A stretch of 7,146 bases of DNA from Burkholderia gladioli (GTDB lineage Bacteria > Pseudomonadota > Gammaproteobacteria > Burkholderiales > Burkholderiaceae). Positions 1 to 6,084 of this stretch are shown in pieces (position 1 is the stretch's first letter; the number at the start of each line of letters is the position of its first letter). The position numbers and the translations under genes were made by a program. A model generated the notes under the pieces. The model searched no databases. It was not told the origin of the DNA and saw nothing but the letters and a program-made list of their open reading frames with translations. The stretch is taken from assembly GCA_009914575.1 (NCBI GenBank), contig WNEB01000074.1, forward strand, positions 1-7,146, written 5' to 3'.

Positions 1-74
1 AATCGCTCGTCCCGCCAGAAATCGATTCGCATACGTTCTTCAGGTTGCAGTTGTTGGTACGTTCTCTTTGCCAT
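1..74 (-). CDS. IS30-family transposase, N-terminal fragment (cut by window edge)
   Basis: Reading the minus strand from the ATG at 74-72 gives 24 codons beginning MAKRTYQQLQPEERMRI and then DFWRDER, open to the window edge. The pattern Tyr-x-x-Leu-x-x-x-Glu-Arg-x-x-Ile is typical of the N-terminus of IS30-family transposases, just before their helix-turn-helix DNA-binding domain. The full enzyme would be a DDE transposase of roughly 320-400 residues whose remainder lies to the left of this window. Codon use differs from the neighbouring genes: CAA is used for glutamine three times and AGA for arginine, where the housekeeping genes prefer G/C-ending codons. That fits a mobile gene. No strong Shine-Dalgarno is visible. 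The family call rests on a short stretch and on memory of the family pattern, so another transposase family remains possible. Confidence 0.62.
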   Translation of the reverse strand, partial: MAKRTYQQLQPEERMRIDFWRDER

Positions 75-127
75 TCGCGGACTTTACCGGTTGGCGAAGG
101 TGTTGCACTTCAGATTTGAGGCCGCCC
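1..127 (-). mobile_element. Probable right-hand end of an IS30-like insertion sequence (partial)
   Basis: This stretch includes the transposase start and about 50 bp of upstream sequence that would hold the element's terminal inverted repeat. Bases 99-117 (GGTGTTGCACTTCAGATTT and onward to about 126) resemble in style the GTGTTGCACTT...TTTGAG ends I associate with some IS30-family elements. The exact terminus and any target duplication cannot be placed because the other end is outside the window. The element sits about 130 bp beyond the stop codon of tatD, so it lies downstream of the operon and does not break a recognised gene here. Confidence 0.45.
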
Positions 128-179
128 CGAAATTCACACTCATTCACTTCGTTATCCCGAAAGTTTCACACCGACTCGT

Positions 180-195
180 CCCCCCCCAAAAAAAA
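180..195. repeat. C8A8 homopolymer block downstream of tatD, possible weak terminator
   Basis: Eight C residues are followed directly by eight A residues. On the minus strand, the operon's direction, this reads T8G8 about 60 nt after the tatD stop. The T tract is the right position for a Rho-independent terminator. The sequence just before it (GCCAACTGGCCGA on the minus strand) forms only a 3-4 bp stem with a very small loop, so termination is uncertain. Such tracts are also prone to replication slippage and sequencing error. Confidence 0.35.
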
Positions 196-257
196 TCGGC
201 CAGTTGGCGCATAAATCAGCGTTTCCCTGCCCTGGGTTGATCCGGTGCGACCGCGCC

Positions 258-1037
258 TCAGGCGGCGATGCCGAACAGCCGGAAAAAGTTCTGCGAGGTC
301 GCGGCGGCAAGTGCTTCGTCGGACATGCCGCGTTGCGCCGCGATAAAGCGTCCGACATAACTGACGTACGCAGGTTCATTCGGCTTGCCGCGATACGGCA
401 CCGGCGCGAGGTACGGCGAATCGGTTTCGATCAGCAGACGCTCGATCGGCACGCGGCGCGCCACGTCCTGCACGTCCTCGGCCTTCCTGAACGTGACGAT
501 GCCCGACAGCGAGATGTGGAAGTTCTGCGCGAGCGCCGCCTCGGCCACCGGCCAGGGTTCGGTGAAGCAGTGCATCACGCCGCCCGGCACCGAGGCGTTT
601 TCCTCGGCCATGATCCGCAGCGTGTCCTCCGACGAGGCGCGCGTGTGGATGATCAGCGGCTTGCGCGTGGCGTGCGCGGCGCGGATATGGGTGCGAAAGC
701 GCTCGCGCTGCCATTCCATGTCGGCGATGCTGCGCTCGCCGAGCCGGTAGTAATCGAGGCCGGTCTCGCCGATCGCCACCACCTTCGGGTGCGCCGCCAG
801 CTCGATCAGTTCGGCCAGCGACGGCTCGCGCACGTCCTCGTGATCGGGATGCACGCCCACCGACGCGTAGATGTGCGCGTGCTGCTCGGCGATCGCGAGC
901 ACCTGCGGCAGCGTTTCGAGATCGACCGACACGCACAGCGCATGCGTGACCTGCTGTTCGCGCATGTTCGCGAGCACGTCTGGCAGCCGGTCGGCGAGGC
1001 CTTCGAAATTGATGTGGCAATGGGAATCGACGAACAT
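258..1037 (-). CDS. tatD: TatD-family metal-dependent hydrolase (DNase-like), YcfH type
   Basis: The 259-residue protein belongs to the TatD/YcfH branch of the amidohydrolase-like superfamily: metal-dependent TIM-barrel hydrolases, some of which are 3'-5' exonucleases acting on DNA or RNA. Expected metal and active-site residues are all visible: His6 and His8 in the N-terminal DSHCH motif, Glu91 in GETGLDYY, His131 in IIHTRAS, His156 in MHCF, and Asp206 in ETDSPYLAP. Length is normal for the family (about 255-265). The ATG at 1037 is preceded on the minus strand by CAGGAAG with a 6-nt spacer, a good Shine-Dalgarno. It is the last gene of the mltG-tmk-holB-tatD cluster, 39 nt after holB. In E. 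coli the equivalent ycfH likewise follows holB. The family is certain; the physiological substrate cannot be read from sequence, and the symbol names the family rather than the true twin-arginine-operon tatD. Confidence 0.95.
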   Translation of the reverse strand: MFVDSHCHINFEGLADRLPDVLANMREQQVTHALCVSVDLETLPQVLAIAEQHAHIYASVGVHPDHEDVREPSLAELIELAAHPKVVAIGETGLDYYRLGERSIADMEWQRERFRTHIRAAHATRKPLIIHTRASSEDTLRIMAEENASVPGGVMHCFTEPWPVAEAALAQNFHISLSGIVTFRKAEDVQDVARRVPIERLLIETDSPYLAPVPYRGKPNEPAYVSYVGRFIAAQRGMSDEALAAATSQNFFRLFGIAA

Positions 1038-1076
1038 CCTGCGCTTCCTGTCAGACGGTGAAAAGTGCCGGCCCGC

Positions 1077-2105
1077 TCACGCGAAAATCTCGCGATAGCC
1101 GAGGAACAGCTCCTCGAACACGAGCCGCGCGTTGAGCGGGTGATTCTCGACCGCGCGCTGCCGCGTGACGGTCTTGGTGAAACGCGCGAACGCGTTCGCG
1201 TCGACGGCGGTCGCGCAGCGTTCGAGCGCGGCGCGCTGGGCCGGAAAATAGCGCGGCTGGCCGGCCGCGAGCTGGGCGAGCAGATCGTAGTTCCAGCGCT
1301 GCAGCCAGCCGAGCACGACCGGCACCGGCAGCTTCTGGAGCGATTCGCCGCAGGCGAACGCGTCGCACTTCGAGCCGGCGGCCAGTTGCGCGAGCGTCCA
1401 GTCTCGCAGCGGGCGGTGCTCGTCGCTGGCCAGCGCAAGCGCGGCCAGCGGCGCGCCGCCGGCTTCGGCCAGCAGCGCGGTCGCATCGGGCACGCGCTGT
1501 GCGTCGAGCCAGGCCACCGCGGCCTCGTGCGACGGCAGCGTCATCGGCCATTGGCGGCAGCGGCTGATGATGGTCGGCAGCAGCCGGTCGAGGCGCGCCG
1601 ACACCAGCAGGAATACCACGCCCGACGGCGGCTCCTCGAGCGTTTTCAGCAGCGCGTTGGCGGCCGCCACGTTGAGCGCCTCGGCCGGATACAGCACCAC
1701 CACGCACGCGCCGCCGCGGTGCGAGCCCACGCCGACGAAATCGAGCAGCCCGCGCACCTGCTCGATCTTGATTTCCTTGCTCGGCGTGCGGGTTTTCTTG
1801 CCGCCCTCGTCGGCGTCGGCCTTCGGCTCCTCGGCCGCCGCGCCCGGCGCTTCGCCGGCCAGCGCCTCGGGCAGCACCACCCGGTAATCGGGATGGTTGC
1901 CCTGCGCGAACCAGTTGCAGGCCGCGCACTGGCCGCACGGCTCGCCGCTGGCCTGCGGCGCCTCGCACAGAAAGCCCTGCGCCAGATGCTGCGCGAAGCG
2001 CAGCTTGCCGATGCCGGCCTGGCCGTGCAGCAACAGCGCATGCGGCCAGGCCGTGCGCAGCGCCTGCAGGCGGTTCCAGTCGTCGGTTTGCCACGGATAG
2101 ATCAT
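1077..2105 (-). CDS. holB: DNA polymerase III, delta prime subunit (clamp loader)
   Basis: The 342-residue protein is the delta prime subunit of the DNA polymerase III clamp loader, the AAA+ ring that opens the beta clamp and loads it at primed DNA. Visible features in order: a P-loop GQAGIGKL at residues 28-35; a zinc-binding set Cys47, Cys57, Cys60 and Cys63; the conserved NALLKTLEEPP at 150-160; and the SRC motif at 181-183, which supplies the trans-acting arginine finger. The P-loop keeps the lysine (Lys34), unlike the degenerate E. coli protein. Between the zinc module and the KIEQVR segment lies an Ala/Glu/Asp/Lys-rich insertion (about residues 83-111) that is longer than in E. coli. 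The start is supported by CAAGGGG 8 nt upstream. It lies 16 nt after tmk and is probably co-transcribed and translationally linked. Confidence 0.95.
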   Translation of the reverse strand: MIYPWQTDDWNRLQALRTAWPHALLLHGQAGIGKLRFAQHLAQGFLCEAPQASGEPCGQCAACNWFAQGNHPDYRVVLPEALAGEAPGAAAEEPKADADEGGKKTRTPSKEIKIEQVRGLLDFVGVGSHRGGACVVVLYPAEALNVAAANALLKTLEEPPSGVVFLLVSARLDRLLPTIISRCRQWPMTLPSHEAAVAWLDAQRVPDATALLAEAGGAPLAALALASDEHRPLRDWTLAQLAAGSKCDAFACGESLQKLPVPVVLGWLQRWNYDLLAQLAAGQPRYFPAQRAALERCATAVDANAFARFTKTVTRQRAVENHPLNARLVFEELFLGYREIFA

Positions 2106-2121
2106 CGGATCGGCCCCTTGC

Positions 2122-2742
2122 TCAGAGCGCGGCCAGCACGGTGTCGAGCTGCCACTGGATTTGCGCGATCGACTGCGTGGCGTCGACGACGACGAAGCGG
2201 TACGGCGCCTCCTCGGCGCGGCGCAGGTACTCGGCGCGCGTGCGCAGGAAGAACGCGTCGCTCTCGGCCTCGAACTTGTCGGGCGCGCGCGCCGCGCCGC
2301 GCCGTACGCTGGCGATGTCGGGCGGCACGTCGAACAACAGCGTCAGATCGGGCTGGAAACCGCCCTGCACCCAGCGCTCGAGCGCCTCCAGCTTGTCGCG
2401 CTGCAGGCCGCGACCGCCGCCCTGATAGGCAAACGTGGCGTCGGTGAAACGGTCGGACACCACCCAGTCGCCGCGCGCGAGCGCCGGCTCGATCACGCGC
2501 GCCAGATGCTCGCGACGGCTCGCGAACATCAGCAGCGCCTCGGTTTCCAGGTCCATCGGTTGCTCCAGCAGCACCGTGCGCAGCGCTTCGCCGAGCGTCG
2601 TGCCGCCCGGCTCGCGCGTCTGCACGACCTGCCGGCCGGTGCTCGCGCCCCGCGCGCGCAGCTGTTCGCAGAACCAGGCGAGGTGCGTGGTCTTGCCCGC
2701 GCCGTCGATCCCCTCGAACGTGATGAATTTTCCACGCGCCAT
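2122..2742 (-). CDS. tmk: Thymidylate kinase (dTMP kinase)
   Basis: This 206-residue enzyme phosphorylates dTMP to dTDP with ATP, the committed step towards dTTP shared by the salvage and de novo pathways. It is essential in bacteria. Motifs visible: Walker [10 protein letters not shown] at residues 11-19; the TREPGGT substrate segment at 42-48; the DRFTDAT motif at 97-103, containing the Asp-Arg pair of the family; and YQGGGRG at 106-112, the nucleotide and dTMP pocket. An arginine-containing lid follows around 147-158 ([12 protein letters not shown]), as in the E. coli-type enzymes. Length is typical (about 205-213). The ATG starts 1 nt after the mltG stop (TGA-G-ATG), with GAGG 8 nt upstream inside mltG, so it is very likely translationally coupled to mltG. 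Confidence 0.97.
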   Translation of the reverse strand: MARGKFITFEGIDGAGKTTHLAWFCEQLRARGASTGRQVVQTREPGGTTLGEALRTVLLEQPMDLETEALLMFASRREHLARVIEPALARGDWVVSDRFTDATFAYQGGGRGLQRDKLEALERWVQGGFQPDLTLLFDVPPDIASVRRGAARAPDKFEAESDAFFLRTRAEYLRRAEEAPYRFVVVDATQSIAQIQWQLDTVLAAL

Positions 2743-2743
2743 C

Positions 2744-3760
2744 TCATTGACCTCGAATGTATTTGTCCACGGCCTTGTTGTGATCGCCGAGCGTATCCGA
2801 GAAGACGCTCGTGCCGTCGCCCCGGGCGACGAAATAGAGCGCCGCGGTGGCGGCCGGGTTCACGGCGGCCTGCAGCGACGCCGCGCCCGGAAGCGCGATC
2901 GGCGTCGGCGGCAGACCGCGGCGCGTGTAGGTATTGTAAGGAGTGTCCATTTGCAGATCCCGCTTGCGCAGGTGGCCGTCGTAGGCGTCGCCGAGACCGT
3001 AGATCACGCTCGGGTCGGTCTGCAGCGGCATGCCGATCTTCAGCCGGTTCGCGAACACCGCCGCCACCAGCGAGCGGTCGGCCGCGTGGCCGGTTTCCTT
3101 CTCGACGATCGATGCGACCGTCAGAATTTCATAAGACGAGCGATACGGCAGGCCCGGTGCGCGCATGCGCCACGCCTCGTCGATACGCGTCTGCATTAGG
3201 CGGTAGGCGCGCCGGTAGACGTTGACGTCGCTGGTGCCCTTGTCGAACAGGTAGGTATCGGGGAAGAACAGGCCCTCGCCGCTGCCGCGGCTGATCTCGG
3301 CCAGCGTCACGCCGATCGCGCGCAGCACGTCCGCGTCGCTCATGCCGATCGTGGCGTGCACGAGGGCCGGATTGGTGTCGAGCTCGGCGCGCATGCGCTT
3401 GAAGGTCCAGCCTTCGATGACGGTCGCCACGTATTCGTTGACATCGCCGCGCGCGAGCTTCTGCAGGACGTCGTACGACGTCACGCCGGTGTTGAATTCG
3501 TAATTGCCCGACTTGAGGCGGCTCGACAGGCCGAGCACGCGCGTCATCAGCGTGAACAGCTGCGGCTGCAGCGGCACGCCGCCGTGCACGAGCTGCTGCG
3601 CGACGCTCTTGACGCTGCTGCGGGGCTTGATCGTGACATCGACGCTCGGGGCCGGCAAGACGAGGGGCTGGATCGCCAGATAATAACCGCCGCCCGCCAG
3701 CGCGGCGGCCACGACGACGACCGCCGCCGCGAGCGCGGCGCATTTCGATAGTAGGGACAT
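2744..3760 (-). CDS. mltG: Endolytic murein transglycosylase MltG (YceG-like)
   Basis: The 338-residue inner-membrane protein cleaves nascent glycan strands within the chain and is thought to set peptidoglycan strand length together with the synthases. Residues 7-30 form one hydrophobic N-terminal helix ([17 protein letters not shown]), giving a cytoplasm-in, periplasm-out anchor. A LysM-like segment follows at about 40-115. The catalytic domain contains EGLFFPDTY at 162-170, the ASIVEKETG motif at 216-224 with the expected catalytic glutamate Glu220, [10 protein letters not shown] at 246-255, and PYNTY plus GLPPTPI at 274-288. Length is normal (about 330-340). It heads the operon and is divergent from ygfZ. 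No strong Shine-Dalgarno precedes the ATG. The apparent -10 box lies only about 25-30 nt upstream, so the leader is short. Association with tmk and holB is widely conserved in proteobacteria. Confidence 0.96.
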   Translation of the reverse strand: MSLLSKCAALAAAVVVVAAALAGGGYYLAIQPLVLPAPSVDVTIKPRSSVKSVAQQLVHGGVPLQPQLFTLMTRVLGLSSRLKSGNYEFNTGVTSYDVLQKLARGDVNEYVATVIEGWTFKRMRAELDTNPALVHATIGMSDADVLRAIGVTLAEISRGSGEGLFFPDTYLFDKGTSDVNVYRRAYRLMQTRIDEAWRMRAPGLPYRSSYEILTVASIVEKETGHAADRSLVAAVFANRLKIGMPLQTDPSVIYGLGDAYDGHLRKRDLQMDTPYNTYTRRGLPPTPIALPGAASLQAAVNPAATAALYFVARGDGTSVFSDTLGDHNKAVDKYIRGQ

Positions 3761-3784
3761 CGGGAACGGGGTTCGGTGAAGGTT

Positions 3785-3816
3785 AATATAATAAGGCTCT
3801 CTTGAAATTTGAGTGG
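3785..3816 (-). promoter_or_regulatory. Putative promoter for the mltG-tmk-holB-tatD operon
   Basis: On the minus strand the AT-rich block reads TTATTATATTAA just before the short leader of mltG. A TATTAT box (3793-3788) would place transcription start about 18 nt before the ATG. At 17-bp spacing the upstream hexamer is CCACTC, a poor -35, so the promoter is weak, activator-dependent or non-sigma70. The box overlaps the left copy of the ATATAATA direct repeat and abuts the left inverted repeat. The call is an inference from base pattern alone. Confidence 0.4.
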
Positions 3817-3819
3817 GTG
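3795..3819 (+). repeat. Left terminal inverted repeat
   Basis: This arm begins GGCTCTCTTGAAATTTGAG and continues GGGT-G. It pairs with 4037-4061 at 22 of 25 positions, with mismatches at arm positions 2, 13 and 16. Confidence 0.75.
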
Positions 3820-3878
3820 AAAAGGGCCGCCGGGGTACGAAAACCTACGTCGCAAAACGGTATCTTCCCACCCCTAGC

Positions 3879-3896
3879 CCCCGCCCCAAGGCGGGG
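3879..3896. repeat. Stem-loop inside the element (7-bp perfect stem)
   Basis: CCCCGCC and GGCGGGG are separated by the four bases CCAA. It is the first of three clear hairpins inside the element. Confidence 0.6.
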
Positions 3897-3915
3897 AAGT
3901 CCTCGCCCGCCGGAC

Positions 3916-3960
3916 GGGCTCGGGGGCCAGGCGGCGCAAGGCTTTGCCTGGCCCGAGCCC
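3916..3960. repeat. Long stem-loop inside the element (15-bp stem with 2-nt bulge)
   Basis: The arm at 3916-3932 (GGGCTCGG, two extra G, GCCAGGC) pairs with 3946-3960 (GCCTGGCCCGAGCCC) around a 13-nt loop. The two extra G residues are the only irregularity. It is the strongest secondary structure in the window and has no T tract after it on either strand, so a simple terminator role is unlikely. Confidence 0.65.
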
Positions 3961-3987
3961 TCAAGCGTGCTCGTAGATTTCTCCGCA

Positions 3988-4024
3988 TCAAGGGTTCGCT
4001 GCGCCGGGCTTCGCCCGCCCTTGA
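3988..4024. repeat. Stem-loop inside the element (nested)
   Basis: TCAAGGG at 3988-3994 pairs with CCCTTGA at 4018-4024. A second perfect stem, CGGGC-TTC-GCCCG, sits inside it at 4005-4017. On either strand it could fold in RNA or in extruded DNA. Confidence 0.55.
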
Positions 4025-4036
4025 CCCTGAAAAATC

Positions 4037-4061
4037 CACCCACTCGAAATTCAAGAGAGGC
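4037..4061 (-). repeat. Right terminal inverted repeat
   Basis: Read inward on the minus strand this arm begins GCCTCTCTTGAATTTCGAG and matches the left arm at 22 of 25 positions. Its plus-strand outer edge runs directly into the ATATAATA repeat that holds the apparent -10 of ygfZ. Confidence 0.75.
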
Positions 4062-4068
4062 ATATAAT
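4040..4068 (+). promoter_or_regulatory. Putative promoter for ygfZ
   Basis: A perfect TATAAT lies at 4063-4068, about 46 nt before the ygfZ ATG. At 17-bp spacing the upstream hexamer is CCACTC (4040-4045), the same non-consensus hexamer found at the mirrored position for mltG. The -10 lies in the right copy of the 8-bp direct repeat, and everything upstream of it is element sequence. Activity is inferred only from the hexamer. Confidence 0.45.
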
Positions 4069-4114
4069 ATTTGCTTGTCTCCGCCAAAGTCAGGATTGAC
4101 TGTTCCCCTGTTCC

Positions 4115-5152
4115 ATGAGCACACCGATCGCCAACGGGGCACCCGCCACGGTCGCCCCCGCCCTGCCCGACCTGCCCCGCCCCGCCGCCGAATTCGAGGC
4201 CGTGCGCACCGGGGGCGCCTACGCGTCGCTGCCGCAGTTCGGCATCATCGATGTCGCCGGCGATGACGCCGCGACGTTCCTGCACAGCCAGCTCACCAAC
4301 GACGTCGAGCACCTCGACGCGGCCAGCGTGCGGCTGGCCGGCTACTGCTCGCCGAAAGGCCGGTTGCTGGCCTCGTTCACCACCTGGCGCACCGCCGGCG
4401 GCGTGGGCCTGCTGGTCTCGAAGGACATCCAGCCGACCGTGCAGAAGCGGCTCTCGATGTTCGTGCTGCGCGCCAAGGCCAAGCTCGCCGACGCGGTCGG
4501 GCTGGTCGCGACCGGCTTTGCCGGCGAGGTGCGCGAGGCGCTGTCGGAGCTGTTCGAGGCGCTGCCCGACGGCGTGCACACCAAGCTCGACGGCCCGACC
4601 GGCACGCTGATGCGCCTGCCCGACGCGGTCGACCGCCCGCGCTACCTGTGGATCGCCACCCGCGAGCAGTTCGACGCGGCGGCGCCCGCGCTCGACGGCA
4701 AGCTCGCGCGCGTCTCGCCGGCCGTCTGGGATTGGCTCGAGATTCGCGCGGTCGAGCCGCGCATCACGCAGCCGGTGGTCGAGCAGTTCGTGCCGCAGAT
4801 GGTCAACTACGACGTGATCGGCGCCGTCAATTTCGGCAAGGGCTGCTATCCGGGCCAGGAAATCGTCGCGCGCAGCCAGTATCGCGGCACCATCAAGCGC
4901 CGCACGGCGCTGGTGCATGCCGACGTCGACACCGCGGCGGCCCGCCCCGGCACCGAGCTGTTCCACAGCGAGGATCCGGGCCAGCCGTGCGGGATGATCG
5001 TCAACGCGGCCGCGTCGCCCGAGGGCGGCGTCGACGCGCTGGTCGAGATCAAGCTGGCCGCGCAGGAAAGCGGTTCGGTCCATCTCGGCGCGACCGACGG
5101 CCCGGCGCTGCGCTTCCTGCCGTTGCCCTACGCATTGCCCACCGAAGTCTGA
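4115..5152 (+). CDS. ygfZ: Folate-binding Fe-S cluster maintenance protein YgfZ
   Basis: The 345-residue protein is related to the GcvT aminomethyltransferase fold and to mitochondrial IBA57. YgfZ proteins bind tetrahydrofolate and support assembly or repair of certain [4Fe-4S] enzymes, for example the tRNA-modifying enzyme MiaB, in the cytoplasm. The diagnostic motif KGCYPGQE is present at residues 242-249 with the key cysteine at Cys244. The preceding NFGKGCYPGQEIVARSQYRG stretch and the N-terminal DVAGDDAATFLHSQLTNDV region are also family-typical. Length is slightly above the E. coli protein (about 326) because of an Ala/Pro-rich N-terminal extension of about 25 residues. The ATG at 4115 is the first in-frame start. 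Only a poorly placed AGGA, 19 nt upstream, resembles a Shine-Dalgarno. It is divergent from mltG and 86 nt upstream of the TANGO2-family gene in the same direction. Confidence 0.94.
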   Translation: MSTPIANGAPATVAPALPDLPRPAAEFEAVRTGGAYASLPQFGIIDVAGDDAATFLHSQLTNDVEHLDAASVRLAGYCSPKGRLLASFTTWRTAGGVGLLVSKDIQPTVQKRLSMFVLRAKAKLADAVGLVATGFAGEVREALSELFEALPDGVHTKLDGPTGTLMRLPDAVDRPRYLWIATREQFDAAAPALDGKLARVSPAVWDWLEIRAVEPRITQPVVEQFVPQMVNYDVIGAVNFGKGCYPGQEIVARSQYRGTIKRRTALVHADVDTAAARPGTELFHSEDPGQPCGMIVNAAASPEGGVDALVEIKLAAQESGSVHLGATDGPALRFLPLPYALPTEV

Positions 5153-5167
5153 GGCGCGTGCTATCGT

Positions 5168-5187
5168 GGCGCGCGGCTTCGCGCGCC
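5168..5187. repeat. Perfect GC hairpin between ygfZ and the TANGO2-family gene
   Basis: GGCGCGCG, loop GCTT, CGCGCGCC: an 8-bp perfect stem in the 86-bp intergenic gap, 15 nt after the ygfZ stop. There is no T tract after it, so it is more likely a partial attenuator or an RNA-stabilising stem than a full intrinsic terminator. A chance stem in a very GC-rich gap is also possible. Confidence 0.5.
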
Positions 5188-5238
5188 CGTCGCGTGCGCC
5201 CGGTCCGCGCACCCCGATCCCAGCGAGGGACTCACCCG

Positions 5239-6081
5239 ATGTGCCTGATCGTATTCGACTGGCAGCCCGAGGCCGACGAAGGCCCGGTGCTGACGCTCAC
5301 CGCCAACCGTGACGAATTCTTCCGGCGCACGAGCGCGCCGATCGCCTGGTGGGAGGACGTGCCGGGCCTGCTGGCCGGTCGCGACCTCGAAGGCGGCGGC
5401 ACCTGGCTCGGCGTCTCGCGCGACGGCCGCTTCGCCGCGCTGACCAACTACCGCGCCCCGTTCGACATCCGCGCCGGCGCGCCCACGCGCGGCAAGCTGG
5501 TGTCCGATTTCCTCGGCGGCGGCAACGTCGCGCCGCTCGACTATATCGCCCGGATTGCCGGCACCGCCGCGCTCTACAACGGCTTCAACCTGCTGGTGGG
5601 CGATTGCCGCCGCCGCGAACTGGCCTGGTACTGCAACCGCCCGACCGAACCCGACACGCCGCTCGACGCGCCGCTGCTGCTCGACGCGGGCGTGCACGGC
5701 CTGTCGAACGCGCGGCTCGATACGCCGTGGCCGAAGCTCGTCCGCAAGCGCAGCGAGCTCGGCACGCTGCTGACCGACGATCCCGCGCCCTCGCTCGACA
5801 CGCTGATCGACCTCATGCGCGACACGCGCACCGCCGACGACGCGCTGCCGCACACCGGCATTCCGCTCGCCCGCGAGCGCGCGCTGTCGGCCGCCTTCAT
5901 CGAGACGCCCGAATACGGCACGCGCGGCACCACGGCGCTGCGCGTGACGGTCAAGGAACGTTCGCGGCTCGCGGTCGAGATCAAGGAACGCAACGACGAC
6001 GACGGCTCGCACCGCATCGTGCGCCCCGGCGCGTTCGAGCGCACCGCGCGCTTCGACGTCGACCTGGGCGGCGCACGCTGA
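5239..6081 (+). CDS. TANGO2/NRDE-family protein (DUF833)
   Basis: The 280-residue protein belongs to the TANGO2 family, named for the NRDE motif. It starts MCLIVFDW, with the conserved Cys2 directly after the initiator methionine, and carries TANRDEFF with NRDE at residues 23-26. Further family features are GGGTWLGVSRDG at 52-63, LTNYR at 68-72, a GLSNARLDTPWPK block in the middle and YGTRGTT near the C-terminus. The ATG at 5239 is chosen because it gives this MC start and has GAGGGA at 5225-5230, 8 nt upstream; a longer in-frame extension from 4648 only overlaps ygfZ. Family members in animals and in Shewanella have been linked to haem trafficking, but the biochemical activity is not settled. 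Position behind ygfZ could point to a shared role in iron-cofactor handling (inference). Confidence 0.9.
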   Translation: MCLIVFDWQPEADEGPVLTLTANRDEFFRRTSAPIAWWEDVPGLLAGRDLEGGGTWLGVSRDGRFAALTNYRAPFDIRAGAPTRGKLVSDFLGGGNVAPLDYIARIAGTAALYNGFNLLVGDCRRRELAWYCNRPTEPDTPLDAPLLLDAGVHGLSNARLDTPWPKLVRKRSELGTLLTDDPAPSLDTLIDLMRDTRTADDALPHTGIPLARERALSAAFIETPEYGTRGTTALRVTVKERSRLAVEIKERNDDDGSHRIVRPGAFERTARFDVDLGGAR

Positions 6082-6084
6082 ACC

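Larger units (their letters stand above)
3795..4061. mobile_element. MITE-like hairpin-rich element with terminal inverted repeats
   Basis: The 354-bp gap between mltG and ygfZ contains a 267-bp segment whose ends are inverted repeats matching at 22 of 25 positions without gaps (3795-3819 against 4061-4037). The shared cores are CTCTCTTGAA and GAGTGGGTG. Flanking it is the direct repeat ATATAATA at 3786-3793 and 4062-4069, separated from the left terminus by one base and from the right by none. The interior is packed with stem-loops and contains no credible gene. This is the layout of a miniature inverted-repeat element with an 8-bp target duplication. An alternative is a native symmetrical regulatory region for divergent promoters. 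I do not recognise the family. Confidence 0.5.

Noticed and set aside
99..126. Partial likeness between the probable IS30 end and the MITE-like terminal repeat (CTTCAGATTTGAG against CTTGAAATTTGAG)
   Set aside because: Only 11 of 13 positions match, and the shared stretch points the opposite way relative to each element's interior, so a common transposase is not supported.
1065..2447. 460-codon plus-strand open frame antisense to holB and tmk, and similar long antisense frames elsewhere
   Set aside because: It is Arg/Ala-rich, has no family motif, and lies opposite two confidently identified essential genes. Long shadow frames are expected in very GC-rich DNA.
3786..4069. CRISPR or phage attachment site explanation for the repeat structure
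   Set aside because: There is no series of regularly spaced direct repeats, no integrase gene and no tRNA. Inverted ends with a short direct duplication fit a small transposable element better.
3802..4142. Open frames on both strands across the mltG-ygfZ gap (84 to 154 codons)
   Set aside because: Several overlapping frames are open at once, the translations are Arg/Pro/Ala-rich without motifs, and they run through the terminal repeats and hairpins. They reflect lack of stops, not coding.
4648..5238. 477-codon open frame as a long version of the TANGO2-family protein
   Set aside because: The first ~197 codons overlap ygfZ in another frame and are Arg-rich. The family N-terminus MCLIVF and a good Shine-Dalgarno fix the start at 5239.
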